A DNA stretch of 64,000 nucleotides from Methyloligella sp050110875 (GTDB lineage: Bacteria > Pseudomonadota > Alphaproteobacteria > Rhizobiales > Methyloligellaceae), in assembly GCA_050110875.1 (NCBI GenBank), contig CP188828.1, positions 2,480,001 to 2,544,000 on the forward strand, in the 5' to 3' direction. Made by a program: the position numbers and the translations under genes. The notes under the pieces are model-generated. The model searched no databases. It worked only from the letters and a program-made list of their open reading frames with translations, and was not told where the DNA came from. Shown here piece after piece: positions 16,712 to 25,762 of this stretch (positions are counted from its first letter, which is position 1; the number at the start of each line of letters is the position of its first letter).

Positions 16712-18031
16712 ATGACAACCCTTAAGAAGTATCTCTGGGGGGCCGGAGCAGTATTTGCTGCGTGGGCACTCCTTCACATCGAGCCGGCCTTGGCGCAGGA
16801 AGCCGCCGAGGAGACACCGACTCTCGACACCGGCGATACGGCCTGGATGCTCACATCCACCGTCGTCGTCCTCATGATGACCATTCCCGGTCTGGCGCTG
16901 TTCTACGGCGGTATGGTCCGCAAGAAGAGCATTCTCGCTGCAATCATGCAGTGCTTCGCCACGTGCTGCATCGGCACGGTGGTGTGGTTTGCCATCGGCT
17001 ATTCGCTGGCCTTCAGCGACGGCGGCAGCCTGAACAACTATGTCGGCGGTCTCAGCAATGTCTTCCTGAAAGACATGGCGTTCGATTCTCTGTCGGGCAC
17101 CATTCCCGAGACGGTCTTCATGACCTTCCAGATGACCTTCGCGATCATCACCCCTGCGCTGATCACCGGCGCCTGGGCGGACCGCATGAAGTTCTCTTCG
17201 ATGGTCCTGTTCATGATCCTCTGGCAGATCATCGTCTATGCGCCGGTCACCCATTGGGTGTGGGGCGGCGGCTTCCTCAGCGAGGAAGGCGTGCTCGACT
17301 TCGCCGGCGGCACGGTGGTGCACATCAATGCCGGTATCGCCGGTCTGGTGGGCGCCATCTTCCTCGGCAAGCGTCTCGGCTATGGCGAGGAGAACATGGC
17401 TCCGTACAACCTGATCTTCGCGGTGATCGGTGCGTCCCTGCTGTGGGTCGGCTGGTTCGGCTTCAACGCCGGCTCGGCCGTCGCCGCCAACGAGACTGCC
17501 GGCATGGCTATGGCCGTCACCCAGATCTGCACCGCCACGGCGGCGCTGGCCTGGATGTTCGCCGAATGGATCGTGCATGGTAAGCCGAGCGTTCTGGGCA
17601 TCATCTCCGGTGCGGTCGGCGGCCTCGTGGCCATCACGCCGGCGGCCGGCTTCGTCGATCCGATGGGCGCGCTTTGGATCGGTATCGCCGCGGGCGTCAT
17701 CTGCTTCTTCTTCGCCACCACGGTGAAGCGGGCGCTGGGCTACGACGACTCCCTGGATGTGTTCGGCGTCCATGGTGTCGGCGGTATCGTCGGCGCGCTG
17801 CTGACCGGTGTGTTCGCGGTCGAAGCGATCGGCGGCACCCCGGGTGCGCTGGAAGGCAATGTCGCTCAGATCTGGATCCAGTTCGTGGGTATCCTGGCCA
17901 CCGTCGTGTGGTCGGCGATCGCCACCTTCGTGATCCTGATCGTCTGCAACATCCTGTTCGGTGTTCGGGTGTCCGAGGCCGTCGAGATCGAAGGCCTGGA
18001 TATCAACCTGCATGGGGAGACCGTGCAGTAG
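16712..18031 (+). CDS. amtB: Ammonium transporter
   Basis: The 439-residue protein begins with a cleavable signal (basic start, hydrophobic WGAGAVFAAWALLHI, then PALAQEA) as in AmtB. It has about 11 membrane helices. The twin histidines of the pore are visible in GGTVVHINAGIAG and DVFGVHGVGGIVGALLTG, and the family signature ALFYGGMVRKKSI is intact. It conducts ammonium/ammonia into the cell and is gated by GlnK. GGGGGAGGG just upstream supports the ATG at 16712 rather than the TTG one codon earlier. It is co-transcribed with glnK and ends at a strong terminator at 18127-18155. Confidence 0.97.
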   Translation: MTTLKKYLWGAGAVFAAWALLHIEPALAQEAAEETPTLDTGDTAWMLTSTVVVLMMTIPGLALFYGGMVRKKSILAAIMQCFATCCIGTVVWFAIGYSLAFSDGGSLNNYVGGLSNVFLKDMAFDSLSGTIPETVFMTFQMTFAIITPALITGAWADRMKFSSMVLFMILWQIIVYAPVTHWVWGGGFLSEEGVLDFAGGTVVHINAGIAGLVGAIFLGKRLGYGEENMAPYNLIFAVIGASLLWVGWFGFNAGSAVAANETAGMAMAVTQICTATAALAWMFAEWIVHGKPSVLGIISGAVGGLVAITPAAGFVDPMGALWIGIAAGVICFFFATTVKRALGYDDSLDVFGVHGVGGIVGALLTGVFAVEAIGGTPGALEGNVAQIWIQFVGILATVVWSAIATFVILIVCNILFGVRVSEAVEIEGLDINLHGETVQ

Positions 18032-18126
18032 GCGATCACCACTCGCCCAATGGGCGAGGGACGGAACCAACAACAATACTGGTAGAGCCCAAGTCTCCTC
18101 CTCCCTTGACTGTGAGCTCTCACCTC

Positions 18127-18155
18127 GGGCCCCGGCTTTCGCCGGGGCCCTTTTT
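18127..18155 (+). terminator. Rho-independent terminator of glnK-amtB
   Basis: GGGCCCCGGC (18127-18136) pairs perfectly with GCCGGGGCCC (18141-18150) around a TTTC loop and is followed by TTTTTATTT. A weaker stem (CTCGCCC/GGGCGAG near 18042-18059) precedes it. Confidence 0.95.
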
Positions 18156-18308
18156 ATTTGACCGATTTTCACCGGGACTGCCGATCCGGCGTGAGTTCAA
18201 TATTCCTCCGATGGCGGCATCGGGACGCTTCATTCTCACCAATTCTTTCTGGCCGCGGTCTTCTGAAACGGCCATAGAGGCGTTCTTCGCACGACTTGGA
18301 GAGCGCGC

Positions 18309-19016
18309 ATGTCCGATGCACAGAACGGATGGGAAGCGTCGGCTTCAGCTTGGATCGCCGATATGGCTGGCGGCGGTGATTTTGGGCGTCTGGCCGTGCT
18401 CGATGCCCCAATGCTCGAACGCGTCCGCAAAGGGCGCTTCGAAAACTGCCTCGACATAGGGTGCGGGGAAGGTCGCTTCTGCCGCATGCTCCGTGCGGAA
18501 AGGATAGAGCCCACCGGCGTCGAACCCTCGAAGAGCCTGCGCGAGGCGGCGCAACGCCGTGATCCAGATGGCCTTTACGTGGATGCAGTCGCCGAGAACC
18601 TGCCTTTCGGCGACGATTCGTTCGATCTGGTCGTCAGCTACTTATCATTAATCGACATTGACGGCGTTGAGGAGGCCATAAACGAGATGGTGCGTGTCCT
18701 GAGGCCCGGCGGTTCGCTTCTGATTGCGAACCTAAATTCCTTCAACACAGCCGGAGATTGGATCGCGGCTCCGGACGGCCAACTTCGCTTCCAGCTCGAC
18801 AGATATCTCGATGAGAGGGACAAGTGGGTGAGCTGGCGCGGAATCTCGGTCCGGAACTGGCATAGACCGCTCAGCCGATACATGCAGTTGCTTCTCGCCA
18901 CCGGCTTGCGGCTCACGCATTTCGACGAGCCCGCCCCCTCAGGAGGCGAGACGGCCGCAGCCGAGCGACATCGCCGGTGCCCCTACTACCACATCATGGA
19001 GTGGCGGAAGGTCTGA
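18309..19016 (+). CDS. Class I SAM-dependent methyltransferase
   Basis: The 235-residue protein has the methyltransferase fold of the UbiE/BioC (type 11) group. Motif I is CLDIGCGEGRF at about residues 47-57, motif II is near VDAVAENLPFGDDSFDLVV, and the post-motif EAINEMVRVLRPGGSLLIAN completes the SAM site. The C-terminal half (about 150-235) probably holds the acceptor-binding part and contains many Trp/Arg residues. The acceptor cannot be predicted. It lies after the amtB terminator and before the aminotransferase gene, without an obvious shared pathway. Confidence 0.88.
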   Translation: MSDAQNGWEASASAWIADMAGGGDFGRLAVLDAPMLERVRKGRFENCLDIGCGEGRFCRMLRAERIEPTGVEPSKSLREAAQRRDPDGLYVDAVAENLPFGDDSFDLVVSYLSLIDIDGVEEAINEMVRVLRPGGSLLIANLNSFNTAGDWIAAPDGQLRFQLDRYLDERDKWVSWRGISVRNWHRPLSRYMQLLLATGLRLTHFDEPAPSGGETAAAERHRRCPYYHIMEWRKV

Positions 19017-19141
19017 TGCCATGACCGGCTGCGATGCCGTCCAGCATGGTCTTTCTTGTTGCCAGAGCTCTTGCGACAAGGCCGAGCTTGGCCATGCAAA
19101 CTCGCTTGCCGCTCAAGGCACGAGGCCGTAACACCCCATCC

Positions 19142-20359
19142 ATGGCCTCGACTTCCTCCATACCGACCCTGACCGCGCTCGACCGTCTGGTCTCCTCGCC
19201 CTTTCAAAAGCTCGCCGCCCTGCTCGACGGCATCGCGCCCGGCGGCGAGGTCATCAACTTGTCTCTGGGCGAGCCGCAAGGGCCGCTGCCGGATTTCGTC
19301 GGTCCGGTGCTGAACGAGACTTTGTCGGATTTCACGCGCTATCCGCCGATTCGGGGGACGGACGAGCTGCGGGCGGCGATCGCTTCCTGGCTCGGCCGGC
19401 GCTACCCCACCCTAGAAGGCCGGGTCGACCCCAGCGCCCATGTCTTGGCGCTGAACGGATCGCGGGAGGGGCTATTCTCGGCGATCTTCCCGGCGCGGGC
19501 GCGGCGCGCCGATATCGAAAATCCGGCCGTTCTGATTCCCAATCCGTTCTATCAGGCCTATGCGGCGGCAGCCGTCGCGGGCGGCGCAGAGCCGGTTTTC
19601 CTCGATTCGGAGGCCGAGACCGGGTTTCTGCCGGATCTCGATGCCCTGAGCGACGAGCTGCTTCAGCGGACGGTCGTCCTCTATCTCTGCTCACCCTCCA
19701 ATCCGCAAGGGGCGGTGGCGGATGCGGCTTATATGGATAAGGCCATCCAATTGGCCCGAAAGCACGATTTTTTGCTGTTCGCCGACGAGTGCTACTCGGA
19801 GATCTATACGCAAGACCCGCCCGCCGGCGCGCTGGAGGTGGCGTTCGCGGCGAATGGCAGCTTATCCAATGTCTTGAGCTTCAATTCCCTGTCCAAGCGT
19901 TCCGGCCTGCCGGGGCTCCGTTCGGGCTTCATCGCGGGTGATTCGGCGTTTCTCGCCAGTTTCGCGCGATTCCGCAACGTGGCCTGCCCGCAGACGCCGC
20001 TGCCCCTGCAGGCGGTCGCGACGACGGCTTGGGGCGACGAGGCTCATGTCGCCACGGGACGGCGGATTTATGCGGAAAATTTCGACCTTGCGGACGAAAT
20101 CCTGGGCGGACGCTTCGGTTACAGGCGGCCCAAGGGCGGGTTCTTCCTCTGGCTCGACATGCGTGCCGTCGGCGGTGGCGAGGAAGCCGCGAAAACCCTT
20201 TGGAAAGTATGTGGTGTCAAAGTGCTGCCGGGTGGGTATCTCGCCCGCGAGGACTTAAACGGACGAAATCCGGGCCAGGACCATGTGCGGGCTGCGCTTG
20301 TGCATGATCCTTCGGTCATGCGCGAGGGGTTGGCGCGGATCGTCACCACATTGGGTTAG
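19142..20359 (+). CDS. PLP-dependent class I/II aminotransferase (DapC-like)
   Basis: The 405-residue protein is a fold-type I aminotransferase. The PLP lysine is Lys252 in FNSLSKRSGLPGLRSGF, with ADECYSEIY and YLCSPSNPQG as cofactor motifs and a substrate arginine region near the C-terminus (HVRAALVHDP). Sequence style and position before ftsK resemble proteins annotated as N-succinyldiaminopimelate aminotransferase (DapC), a lysine/murein precursor enzyme, but related transaminases with other keto acids look alike. The ATG at 19142 fits family length; a frame open further upstream is not homologous, and no clear ribosome-binding site is seen. It ends three bases before ftsK and is probably co-transcribed with it. 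Confidence 0.85.
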   Translation: MASTSSIPTLTALDRLVSSPFQKLAALLDGIAPGGEVINLSLGEPQGPLPDFVGPVLNETLSDFTRYPPIRGTDELRAAIASWLGRRYPTLEGRVDPSAHVLALNGSREGLFSAIFPARARRADIENPAVLIPNPFYQAYAAAAVAGGAEPVFLDSEAETGFLPDLDALSDELLQRTVVLYLCSPSNPQGAVADAAYMDKAIQLARKHDFLLFADECYSEIYTQDPPAGALEVAFAANGSLSNVLSFNSLSKRSGLPGLRSGFIAGDSAFLASFARFRNVACPQTPLPLQAVATTAWGDEAHVATGRRIYAENFDLADEILGGRFGYRRPKGGFFLWLDMRAVGGGEEAAKTLWKVCGVKVLPGGYLAREDLNGRNPGQDHVRAALVHDPSVMREGLARIVTTLG

Positions 20360-20362
20360 TTT

Positions 20363-22939
20363 ATGGCAGTTCGGGGCCGCAAGGCGGAACGACGGCTATT
20401 GCCGGGCGCAGTCCAGTCGGGTTTGCGCCAACTTTTGATGAGCGGATACGGGCTCGGGATCCTGGTTCTGGCCTGCGGGGCGTGGGCCAGCCTGGCCACT
20501 TGGTCGGTCACCGATCCGAGCCTCAACAACGCGACGCGTACCACACCCCATAACGTGCTGGGCCATTGGGGCGCGGGGCTCGCCGATATCACCTTCCAAT
20601 CGGTGGGTCTGGCCTCGATCCTTCTCTTTCTGCCACTCGCCGCCTGGGGGTGGCATCTGATCTTCGGCACGGTGCCCAACCGGCGACGCGGCCGCCTCCT
20701 GGCTTGGCCGGTTTCCGTGGTGCTTCTGGCCGGCGCGTTCTCCGCCCTGCCCCAACCCAAGAGCTGGCCGCTGCCGAGCGGGCTCGGCGGCATTGTCGGC
20801 GAGGTGCTGGTCGCGGCCGCCGGCATTATCGGGCCGTTTCTGCCCGGTGCTGCGATTTCCTTCGTGGCGGGTTTCGGCTTTCTGATCATCGGCACCTGGC
20901 TGCTGCTCTTCGCCTGCGGCACCAAGCTCTCCAGCCTGATCGCGATCTGGGGCCCGGCGGCGAGCCGGACCGGCGAATGGGCCAACGCCTCGCTCGGTGC
21001 GGCGCTGCATGCCACCATTCACACCTCCGCCAAGGTGAAGCGCGCGCTGACCCCAAAAGAACCCGAATGGGACGAGGAGCCGGAAGAGGACGACGAAGAG
21101 CTGTATTACGAGGAGGAGGCAGAGGACGAAGAGCCGGAGGATATCCTCGCGGCCAAGGCGCGCCGCGCGCCGCGTCTGCCGAAGGGACCGGCCGATCTGG
21201 AGGCACGGATCGAACCCACCTTCGATCTGCCGGGAGCAATCGACTATACGGAACCGGCTTACGACGAGGACGAGGACGACGCCTACGGAGATGAGGATCT
21301 CTACGATGGAGACTTGGCGGACGAGGACCGCGAGGACATCACCGGCGTCCAGATCACACATCGGAAGGAAGAGCCGAAGCGCCGGGTCGCCAAGCGGTTC
21401 CCCTCCATGGATACCCCCTATACGCCGCCGGCGCTGAAGCTGCTCCAGCAGCGTCCGCGCTCGGCCCGCAGCAACGACCTTTCCGACGAGGAGCTGCAGG
21501 AAAACGCCAACATGCTGGAAGGCGTGCTGGCGGATTTCGGCGTGAAGGGCGAGATCGTCAATGTGCGGCCGGGCCCCGTGGTCACGCTTTACGAGCTGGA
21601 GCCCGCGCCGGGCACCAAGTCGTCCCGTGTTATCGGCCTCGCCGAGGATATCGCGCGTTCCATGAGCGCCATCGCGGCCCGCGTCGCGGTGGTGCCGGGC
21701 CGGAACGCCATCGGTATCGAGCTGCCGAACGAGACCCGCGAGACGGTTTACCTGCGCGAGCTGATGGAAAGCCGCGATTTCCAAGAGACCGACGCCAAGC
21801 TGGCACTTGGGCTGGGCAAGAATATCGGCGGCGAATCCGTGGTCGTGGACCTCGCCCGCATGCCGCATCTCCTGATCGCCGGTACGACGGGCTCGGGCAA
21901 GTCCGTCGGCGTGAACACGATGATCCTGTCTCTGCTCTATCGGCTGTCGCCGGAGCAGTGCAAGTTCATCATGATCGACCCGAAGATGCTGGAGCTCTCC
22001 GTCTATGACGGTATTCCGCATCTCCTGGCGCCGGTGGTGACCGACCCCAAGAAGGCGGTGGTCGCCTTGAAGTGGACGGTGAAGGAGATGGAGGAGCGCT
22101 ACAAGCGCATGTCCAAGCTCGGCGTCCGCGACATCAAGAGCTACAACAAGCGCGTGCTCCAGGCGGAGGCCAAGGGCGAGATCCTCACCCGCACGGTGCA
22201 GACCGGCTTCGACCGGGAAACGGGCCAGGCGATCTACGAGCAAGAGGAGATGGATTACGATCCGATGCCCTATATCGTCGTGATCGTCGACGAGATGGCC
22301 GACCTGATGATGGTGGCGGGCAAGGATATCGAAGCGGCGGTGCAGCGTCTGGCTCAGATGGCGCGCGCGGCCGGCATCCATCTCATCACTGCCACCCAGC
22401 GTCCGAGCGTCGACGTGATCACCGGCACGATCAAGGCAAACTTCCCGACCCGGGTCAGCTTCCAGGTGACCTCGAAGATCGACAGCCGGACGATCCTCGG
22501 CGAGCAGGGGGCCGAGCAGCTTCTCGGCCAGGGCGACATGCTCTACATGGCCGGGGGCGGCCGCGTGATGCGTGTGCACGGCCCGTTCGTCTCCGACGAG
22601 GAGGTCGACAAGGTGGTGCGCCATCTGAAGAAGCAGGGCGTGCCCGCCTATCTCGATGCCGTCACCGACGAAAACGAAGATGGCGACGAGGACGGCGATG
22701 GTGACGGCAGCGGTCCCGGCAATTCGAACACGGGGGACGAGCTCTACGACAAGGCCGTCAACGTGGTGCTGCGGGACAAGAAGGCCTCGACCTCCTATGT
22801 CCAGCGGCGGCTGGGCATCGGCTACAACCGGGCGGCGACCCTGATCGAGCGCATGGAAGAGGAAGGCGTGATCAGCGGGGCGAACAGCTCCGGTAAGCGC
22901 GAGATTCTGGTTGGGGACGAGGCGGAGGCGCCTTATTAG
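20363..22939 (+). CDS. ftsK: DNA translocase FtsK
   Basis: The 858-residue protein has the FtsK layout. The N-terminal membrane domain (about 1-185) has four or so helices. A linker (about 225-370) is strongly acidic, with runs of Asp/Glu. The RecA-like motor has Walker A GTTGSGKS (507-514) and Walker B VVIVDEMAD (about 639-647). The C-terminal gamma winged helix (about 795-856, VQRRLGIGYNRAATLIERME) reads KOPS-type sequences. It pumps DNA at the division septum and activates XerCD recombination at dif. A second acidic, Gly/Asp-rich segment precedes the gamma domain. The linker is short compared with E. coli FtsK, as is common in alphaproteobacteria. Confidence 0.97.
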   Translation: MAVRGRKAERRLLPGAVQSGLRQLLMSGYGLGILVLACGAWASLATWSVTDPSLNNATRTTPHNVLGHWGAGLADITFQSVGLASILLFLPLAAWGWHLIFGTVPNRRRGRLLAWPVSVVLLAGAFSALPQPKSWPLPSGLGGIVGEVLVAAAGIIGPFLPGAAISFVAGFGFLIIGTWLLLFACGTKLSSLIAIWGPAASRTGEWANASLGAALHATIHTSAKVKRALTPKEPEWDEEPEEDDEELYYEEEAEDEEPEDILAAKARRAPRLPKGPADLEARIEPTFDLPGAIDYTEPAYDEDEDDAYGDEDLYDGDLADEDREDITGVQITHRKEEPKRRVAKRFPSMDTPYTPPALKLLQQRPRSARSNDLSDEELQENANMLEGVLADFGVKGEIVNVRPGPVVTLYELEPAPGTKSSRVIGLAEDIARSMSAIAARVAVVPGRNAIGIELPNETRETVYLRELMESRDFQETDAKLALGLGKNIGGESVVVDLARMPHLLIAGTTGSGKSVGVNTMILSLLYRLSPEQCKFIMIDPKMLELSVYDGIPHLLAPVVTDPKKAVVALKWTVKEMEERYKRMSKLGVRDIKSYNKRVLQAEAKGEILTRTVQTGFDRETGQAIYEQEEMDYDPMPYIVVIVDEMADLMMVAGKDIEAAVQRLAQMARAAGIHLITATQRPSVDVITGTIKANFPTRVSFQVTSKIDSRTILGEQGAEQLLGQGDMLYMAGGGRVMRVHGPFVSDEEVDKVVRHLKKQGVPAYLDAVTDENEDGDEDGDGDGSGPGNSNTGDELYDKAVNVVLRDKKASTSYVQRRLGIGYNRAATLIERMEEEGVISGANSSGKREILVGDEAEAPY

Positions 22940-23063
22940 GAGAGTCAGGGCTTTCGACTAAGGTTTTTTGCCGCGCCCTGTCGCCTCGAAGTTGACCATT
23001 TTTGGCGGAATCATTTAACCATTGACCGTGTGAATTCCCGGCACGGGCTTGAGGGGATCCTTG

Positions 23064-23966
23064 ATGAACCGCCGTTACCGCTGGCTATCCACTAGCCTTG
23101 TCGCGACTTTTTGCCTGTCCTTCCAGGCCGTCCCTGCGTTCGCCCAGGACAAGGGGACGACAGTGGTGCCGAAAACCGCACCCCAGAAGCCGCGCTCGAC
23201 GGCGACGGGCACGCTTCCCAAGGCTGACGAAACGAGCGGAAACAACGGCGCCAGCAATCTGCGGCCGGCCCAGGACGTGCCGCCCGTGGAGCCCAACAAG
23301 GCCCCGCCGCCACCGCCGGTCGAGGCCGAAGCGCCTGCAGGCGAGATCAACAACGCGGAAGCCGACGCTGGTGCCGGCTGGGAAGCTGCGGTCGAGGAGA
23401 GCGGGCCCACGCCCCTGATCGGCGCTCGGCGCGAAGAGGCCGTGCAGCAGGTCAATACCTATTTCAACGAAATGGACAGCCTGCAGGGCACGTTCCGGCA
23501 GATCGATTCCGACAACAAGATCACCACTGGGCGCTTCTATGTGAAGCGGCCGGGCAAGCTGCGTTTCGATTATGCGCCGCCGAGCCCGCTGCGGATCGTT
23601 TCCGACGGTCATTACTTGGCGATCGAAGATTCCGATCTGAAAACGATCGAGAAATATCCGATCAAATCGACCCCCTTCCGAATCCTTCTGGCGGAAGAGG
23701 TGAATGTGGCCCGCGATTCCAACGTTCTCGGAGTCTCAAAGGGCGGAGGCGAGCTCGCCATTCAACTTCAGGATCGCAAGGACGGAACCGGCGGCACCAT
23801 CAAGTTGATCTTCGACACGTCTCCGGAATTTCAGCTCAGCGAATGGGTGATCACGGATGCGCAAGGCCTGACCACCCAGGTCACGCTGGAAAATCTGGCG
23901 CCCGGGCGGAAGGTGGCGGCCGACTTCTTCAAGTCCAAGCAGCAGCCTTTCAACCCTTACCGGTGA
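23064..23966 (+). CDS. lolA: LolA-like outer-membrane lipoprotein carrier protein
   Basis: The 300-residue protein starts with a signal peptide (basic RRYRW, hydrophobic core, VPAFAQ cleavage region near residue 30). A Pro/Ala-rich spacer follows at about 35-110. The LolA domain is at about 125-300, with NTYFNEMDSLQGTFRQID, TTGRFYVKRPGKLRFDYAPP and a C-terminal PGRKVAADFF. LolA carries lipoproteins across the periplasm from LolCDE to LolB. The long Pro-rich spacer before the domain is larger than in E. coli. GAGGGG seven bases before the ATG decides the start. Its position after ftsK is common in this order. Confidence 0.93.
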   Translation: MNRRYRWLSTSLVATFCLSFQAVPAFAQDKGTTVVPKTAPQKPRSTATGTLPKADETSGNNGASNLRPAQDVPPVEPNKAPPPPPVEAEAPAGEINNAEADAGAGWEAAVEESGPTPLIGARREEAVQQVNTYFNEMDSLQGTFRQIDSDNKITTGRFYVKRPGKLRFDYAPPSPLRIVSDGHYLAIEDSDLKTIEKYPIKSTPFRILLAEEVNVARDSNVLGVSKGGGELAIQLQDRKDGTGGTIKLIFDTSPEFQLSEWVITDAQGLTTQVTLENLAPGRKVAADFFKSKQQPFNPYR

Positions 23967-24099
23967 TTTTCTTCGCTCGCACAAGCCGTTAGTCGTCGCA
24001 GCCAGACGAAAATTTCCGATTGCAAATCAGGCTCTTATTAAATTTCTACGATTGCTTTAAGGCCACGTTAAAGTTTTTCTAAGGTACGCGTTGAAAAAG

Positions 24100-24268
24100 G
24101 CGGTCGTGGTGCCTATTTCTGGCAAAGAAGCGGCCACGTCGACAAATCGGTAGTGCCCCCCCGTCTAGCCGAAGATGTGGTCGCTCGCACCGGCGTCCCT
24201 CCCGGTGCGTGCGCTGAGTAAGCGCTTCTGGCGCCCGGCCTTGCGCAGCGGCCGGGCGCTTTCTTTTT
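24100..24268 (+). ncRNA. Candidate structured small RNA with its own terminator
   Basis: The 541-bp spacer between lolA (stop 23966) and the small gene at 24508 contains an ordered set of hairpins with no supporting gene. A stem CGTGG (24105-24109) with CCACG (24134-24138) encloses TGCC/GGCA. A long stem at 24182-24193 with 24202-24213 (12 pairs, one mismatch) has the C-rich loop CGTCCCTC. A perfect 10-bp terminator stem GCGCCCGGCC (24231-24240) with GGCCGGGCGC (24250-24259) is followed by TTTCTTTTT. The loop could pair with a Shine-Dalgarno sequence. The 5' end is a guess, and I see no clear promoter. The rest of the spacer has another hairpin (24322-24341) and a weak T-tailed one (24408-24424). 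Confidence 0.55.
24231..24268 (+). terminator. Rho-independent terminator in the lolA-xth spacer
   Basis: A 10-bp perfect stem (24231-24240 with 24250-24259) and a nine-base loop are followed by TTTCTTTTT. It stands about 265 bases after the lolA stop, too far to be its natural end, which supports a separate short transcript. Confidence 0.9.
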
Positions 24269-24507
24269 GTCTCCCATTTGCCTTTCGCAGGTGCCTTTTC
24301 TTTCGCGCCATTTCGACGCGTCGCCCGTTTCTTTTCGGGCGGATTCCCTCATCTTCAAATCATCTGTAATCGGATCGTCGCAAAAGCCTTGCAGACAGGC
24401 GACAGACAACCTGTTAGGTTTTTTCTCTGCGGTGTCTCTCGAATTCATAACGCAATACAGCGATGGGGCTCCGCGTGTTTTAGGGTGGCGTCCTTTAGGT
24501 GTGCGTG

Positions 24508-24771
24508 ATGGCTTCCAAGTTTCCCATCGTCGGAAGCGAATGCGATGCTTCCTATTCAGAAGCCTTCGATTCCGAGAAGCTCGCTATTGTGCAACAGGCT
24601 TTCGATACGGCCTGGGTAGAGCTGCGGCAGACTGGATTCGCGTCGGATGAAGCCACCGATGGCGAGTTGCGCTCGCTGCTAGGCGAAAAGATCATGGCGC
24701 TGGCGAGCGCTGGCGAGTTCGATCGCAATCAGCTCGTCTCCAGGGCTTTGAAGAGCTTCCGTAATCTTTAG
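24508..24771 (+). CDS. Conserved small hypothetical protein
   Basis: The 87-residue, acidic, probably all-helical protein has no signal, membrane segment or cysteine motif beyond a single Cys near the start. The body (LAIVQQAFDTAWVELRQTGF and later LGEKIMALASAGEFDRNQL) resembles short uncharacterised proteins common in rhizobia, a resemblance recalled from memory. Function is unknown. The ATG at 24508 is used, although a GTG three codons earlier is possible. It lies 107 bases before xth on the same strand. Confidence 0.75.
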   Translation: MASKFPIVGSECDASYSEAFDSEKLAIVQQAFDTAWVELRQTGFASDEATDGELRSLLGEKIMALASAGEFDRNQLVSRALKSFRNL

Positions 24772-24878
24772 TCCACGTCTTTTCCCCGGATAATCCACAG
24801 ATGGTCCTCCTTGGGGTGGCGGCGATTGCCTCCTAGGTCTAGAGACGGGCAACCCCTTCTCGCCGGAGCGTCTTCTTC

Positions 24879-25697
24879 ATGCAGTTTCGTCTTGCGACCT
24901 GGAACATCAATTCGGTGCGGCTCAGGATCGATTTGATCGACAAGCTTTCGCGCGCCTATCAACCCGATATCCTCTGCCTGCAGGAGATCAAATGCGCAGA
25001 GGAGCATTTTCCGCGCGCGGCGATCGAGGCGCTGGGCTATTCCCACATCGCCGTCTGCGGGCAGAAGGGCTATAACGGCGTCGCCATCCTCTCCAAGATC
25101 CCGTTCAGCCCCGGCGATATGCGCGATGTGTGCGGCCGCGGCCATGCCCGCCATCTTTCGGTGAAGCTCGACGAGACGGGCGGCAAGGCGCCAGTGGAGT
25201 TGCACAATCTCTATGTGCCGGCGGGCGGCGATATTCCCGACCCGGCAGTGAACGACAAATTCAAGCACAAGCTGGACTATCTGGAGGCTCTTGAGAGCTG
25301 GTTCTCAAAGCTCGCCAATCGAGACCGGAACCGGATGATCCTGGTCGGCGATCTGAATGTCGCGCCGCTGGAAACCGACGTCTGGTCTCACAAGCAGCTG
25401 CTGAAGGTGGTGAGCCATACGCCGCCGGAGGTGGAGCGGCTGAACCGGGTGCTCGCCGCTCATGACTGGGTGGATGTGATGCGCCGCCACGTGCCGCCGG
25501 AGGAGAAGCTGTTCACCTGGTGGAGCTATCGCAACCGGGATTGGCGGAAGTCCAATCGCGGGCGGCGGCTCGACCATGTCTGGACGACGCCGGCGCTCGG
25601 CAATGCCGCCCATGCCATGTCCGTGGTAGACGAGGCCCGGGATTGGGAGAAGCCGTCCGACCATGTGCCGGTGATCACGGATTTCGCAGTCGACTGA
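24879..25697 (+). CDS. xth: Exodeoxyribonuclease III
   Basis: The 272-residue protein is an ExoIII/AP endonuclease of the EEP fold. It opens RLATWNINSVRLRID, has the metal-binding Glu in LCLQEIKC, the catalytic region GDLNVAPLETDVW, and ends with the Asp-His pair in KPSDHVPVITDF. It cuts at abasic sites and removes 3' blocks or nucleotides from duplex DNA. The length matches the E. coli enzyme (268). A convergent DJ-1 gene follows, so transcription ends here. Confidence 0.96.
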   Translation: MQFRLATWNINSVRLRIDLIDKLSRAYQPDILCLQEIKCAEEHFPRAAIEALGYSHIAVCGQKGYNGVAILSKIPFSPGDMRDVCGRGHARHLSVKLDETGGKAPVELHNLYVPAGGDIPDPAVNDKFKHKLDYLEALESWFSKLANRDRNRMILVGDLNVAPLETDVWSHKQLLKVVSHTPPEVERLNRVLAAHDWVDVMRRHVPPEEKLFTWWSYRNRDWRKSNRGRRLDHVWTTPALGNAAHAMSVVDEARDWEKPSDHVPVITDFAVD

Positions 25698-25762
25698 GCT
25701 CAAGACTATGGCCCGGACCGGCCGGAATGCCGACTTTCCGGTCAATCATCCAGCCGCGCCGG

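Noticed and set aside
16205..18172. Very long frame (about 655 codons) on the minus strand over glnK and amtB
   Set aside because: It is the antisense shadow of two well-recognised genes in GC-rich DNA, with low-complexity His/Asp/Arg sequence and no domain.
20396..22624. Minus-strand frame of about 742 codons opposite ftsK
   Set aside because: ftsK is unmistakable on the plus strand, and the antisense frame is compositionally artificial.
24113..24650. Several small frames on both strands in the lolA-xth spacer
   Set aside because: They overlap the hairpins and terminator of the candidate sRNA, lack ribosome-binding sites and have no homology I recognise.
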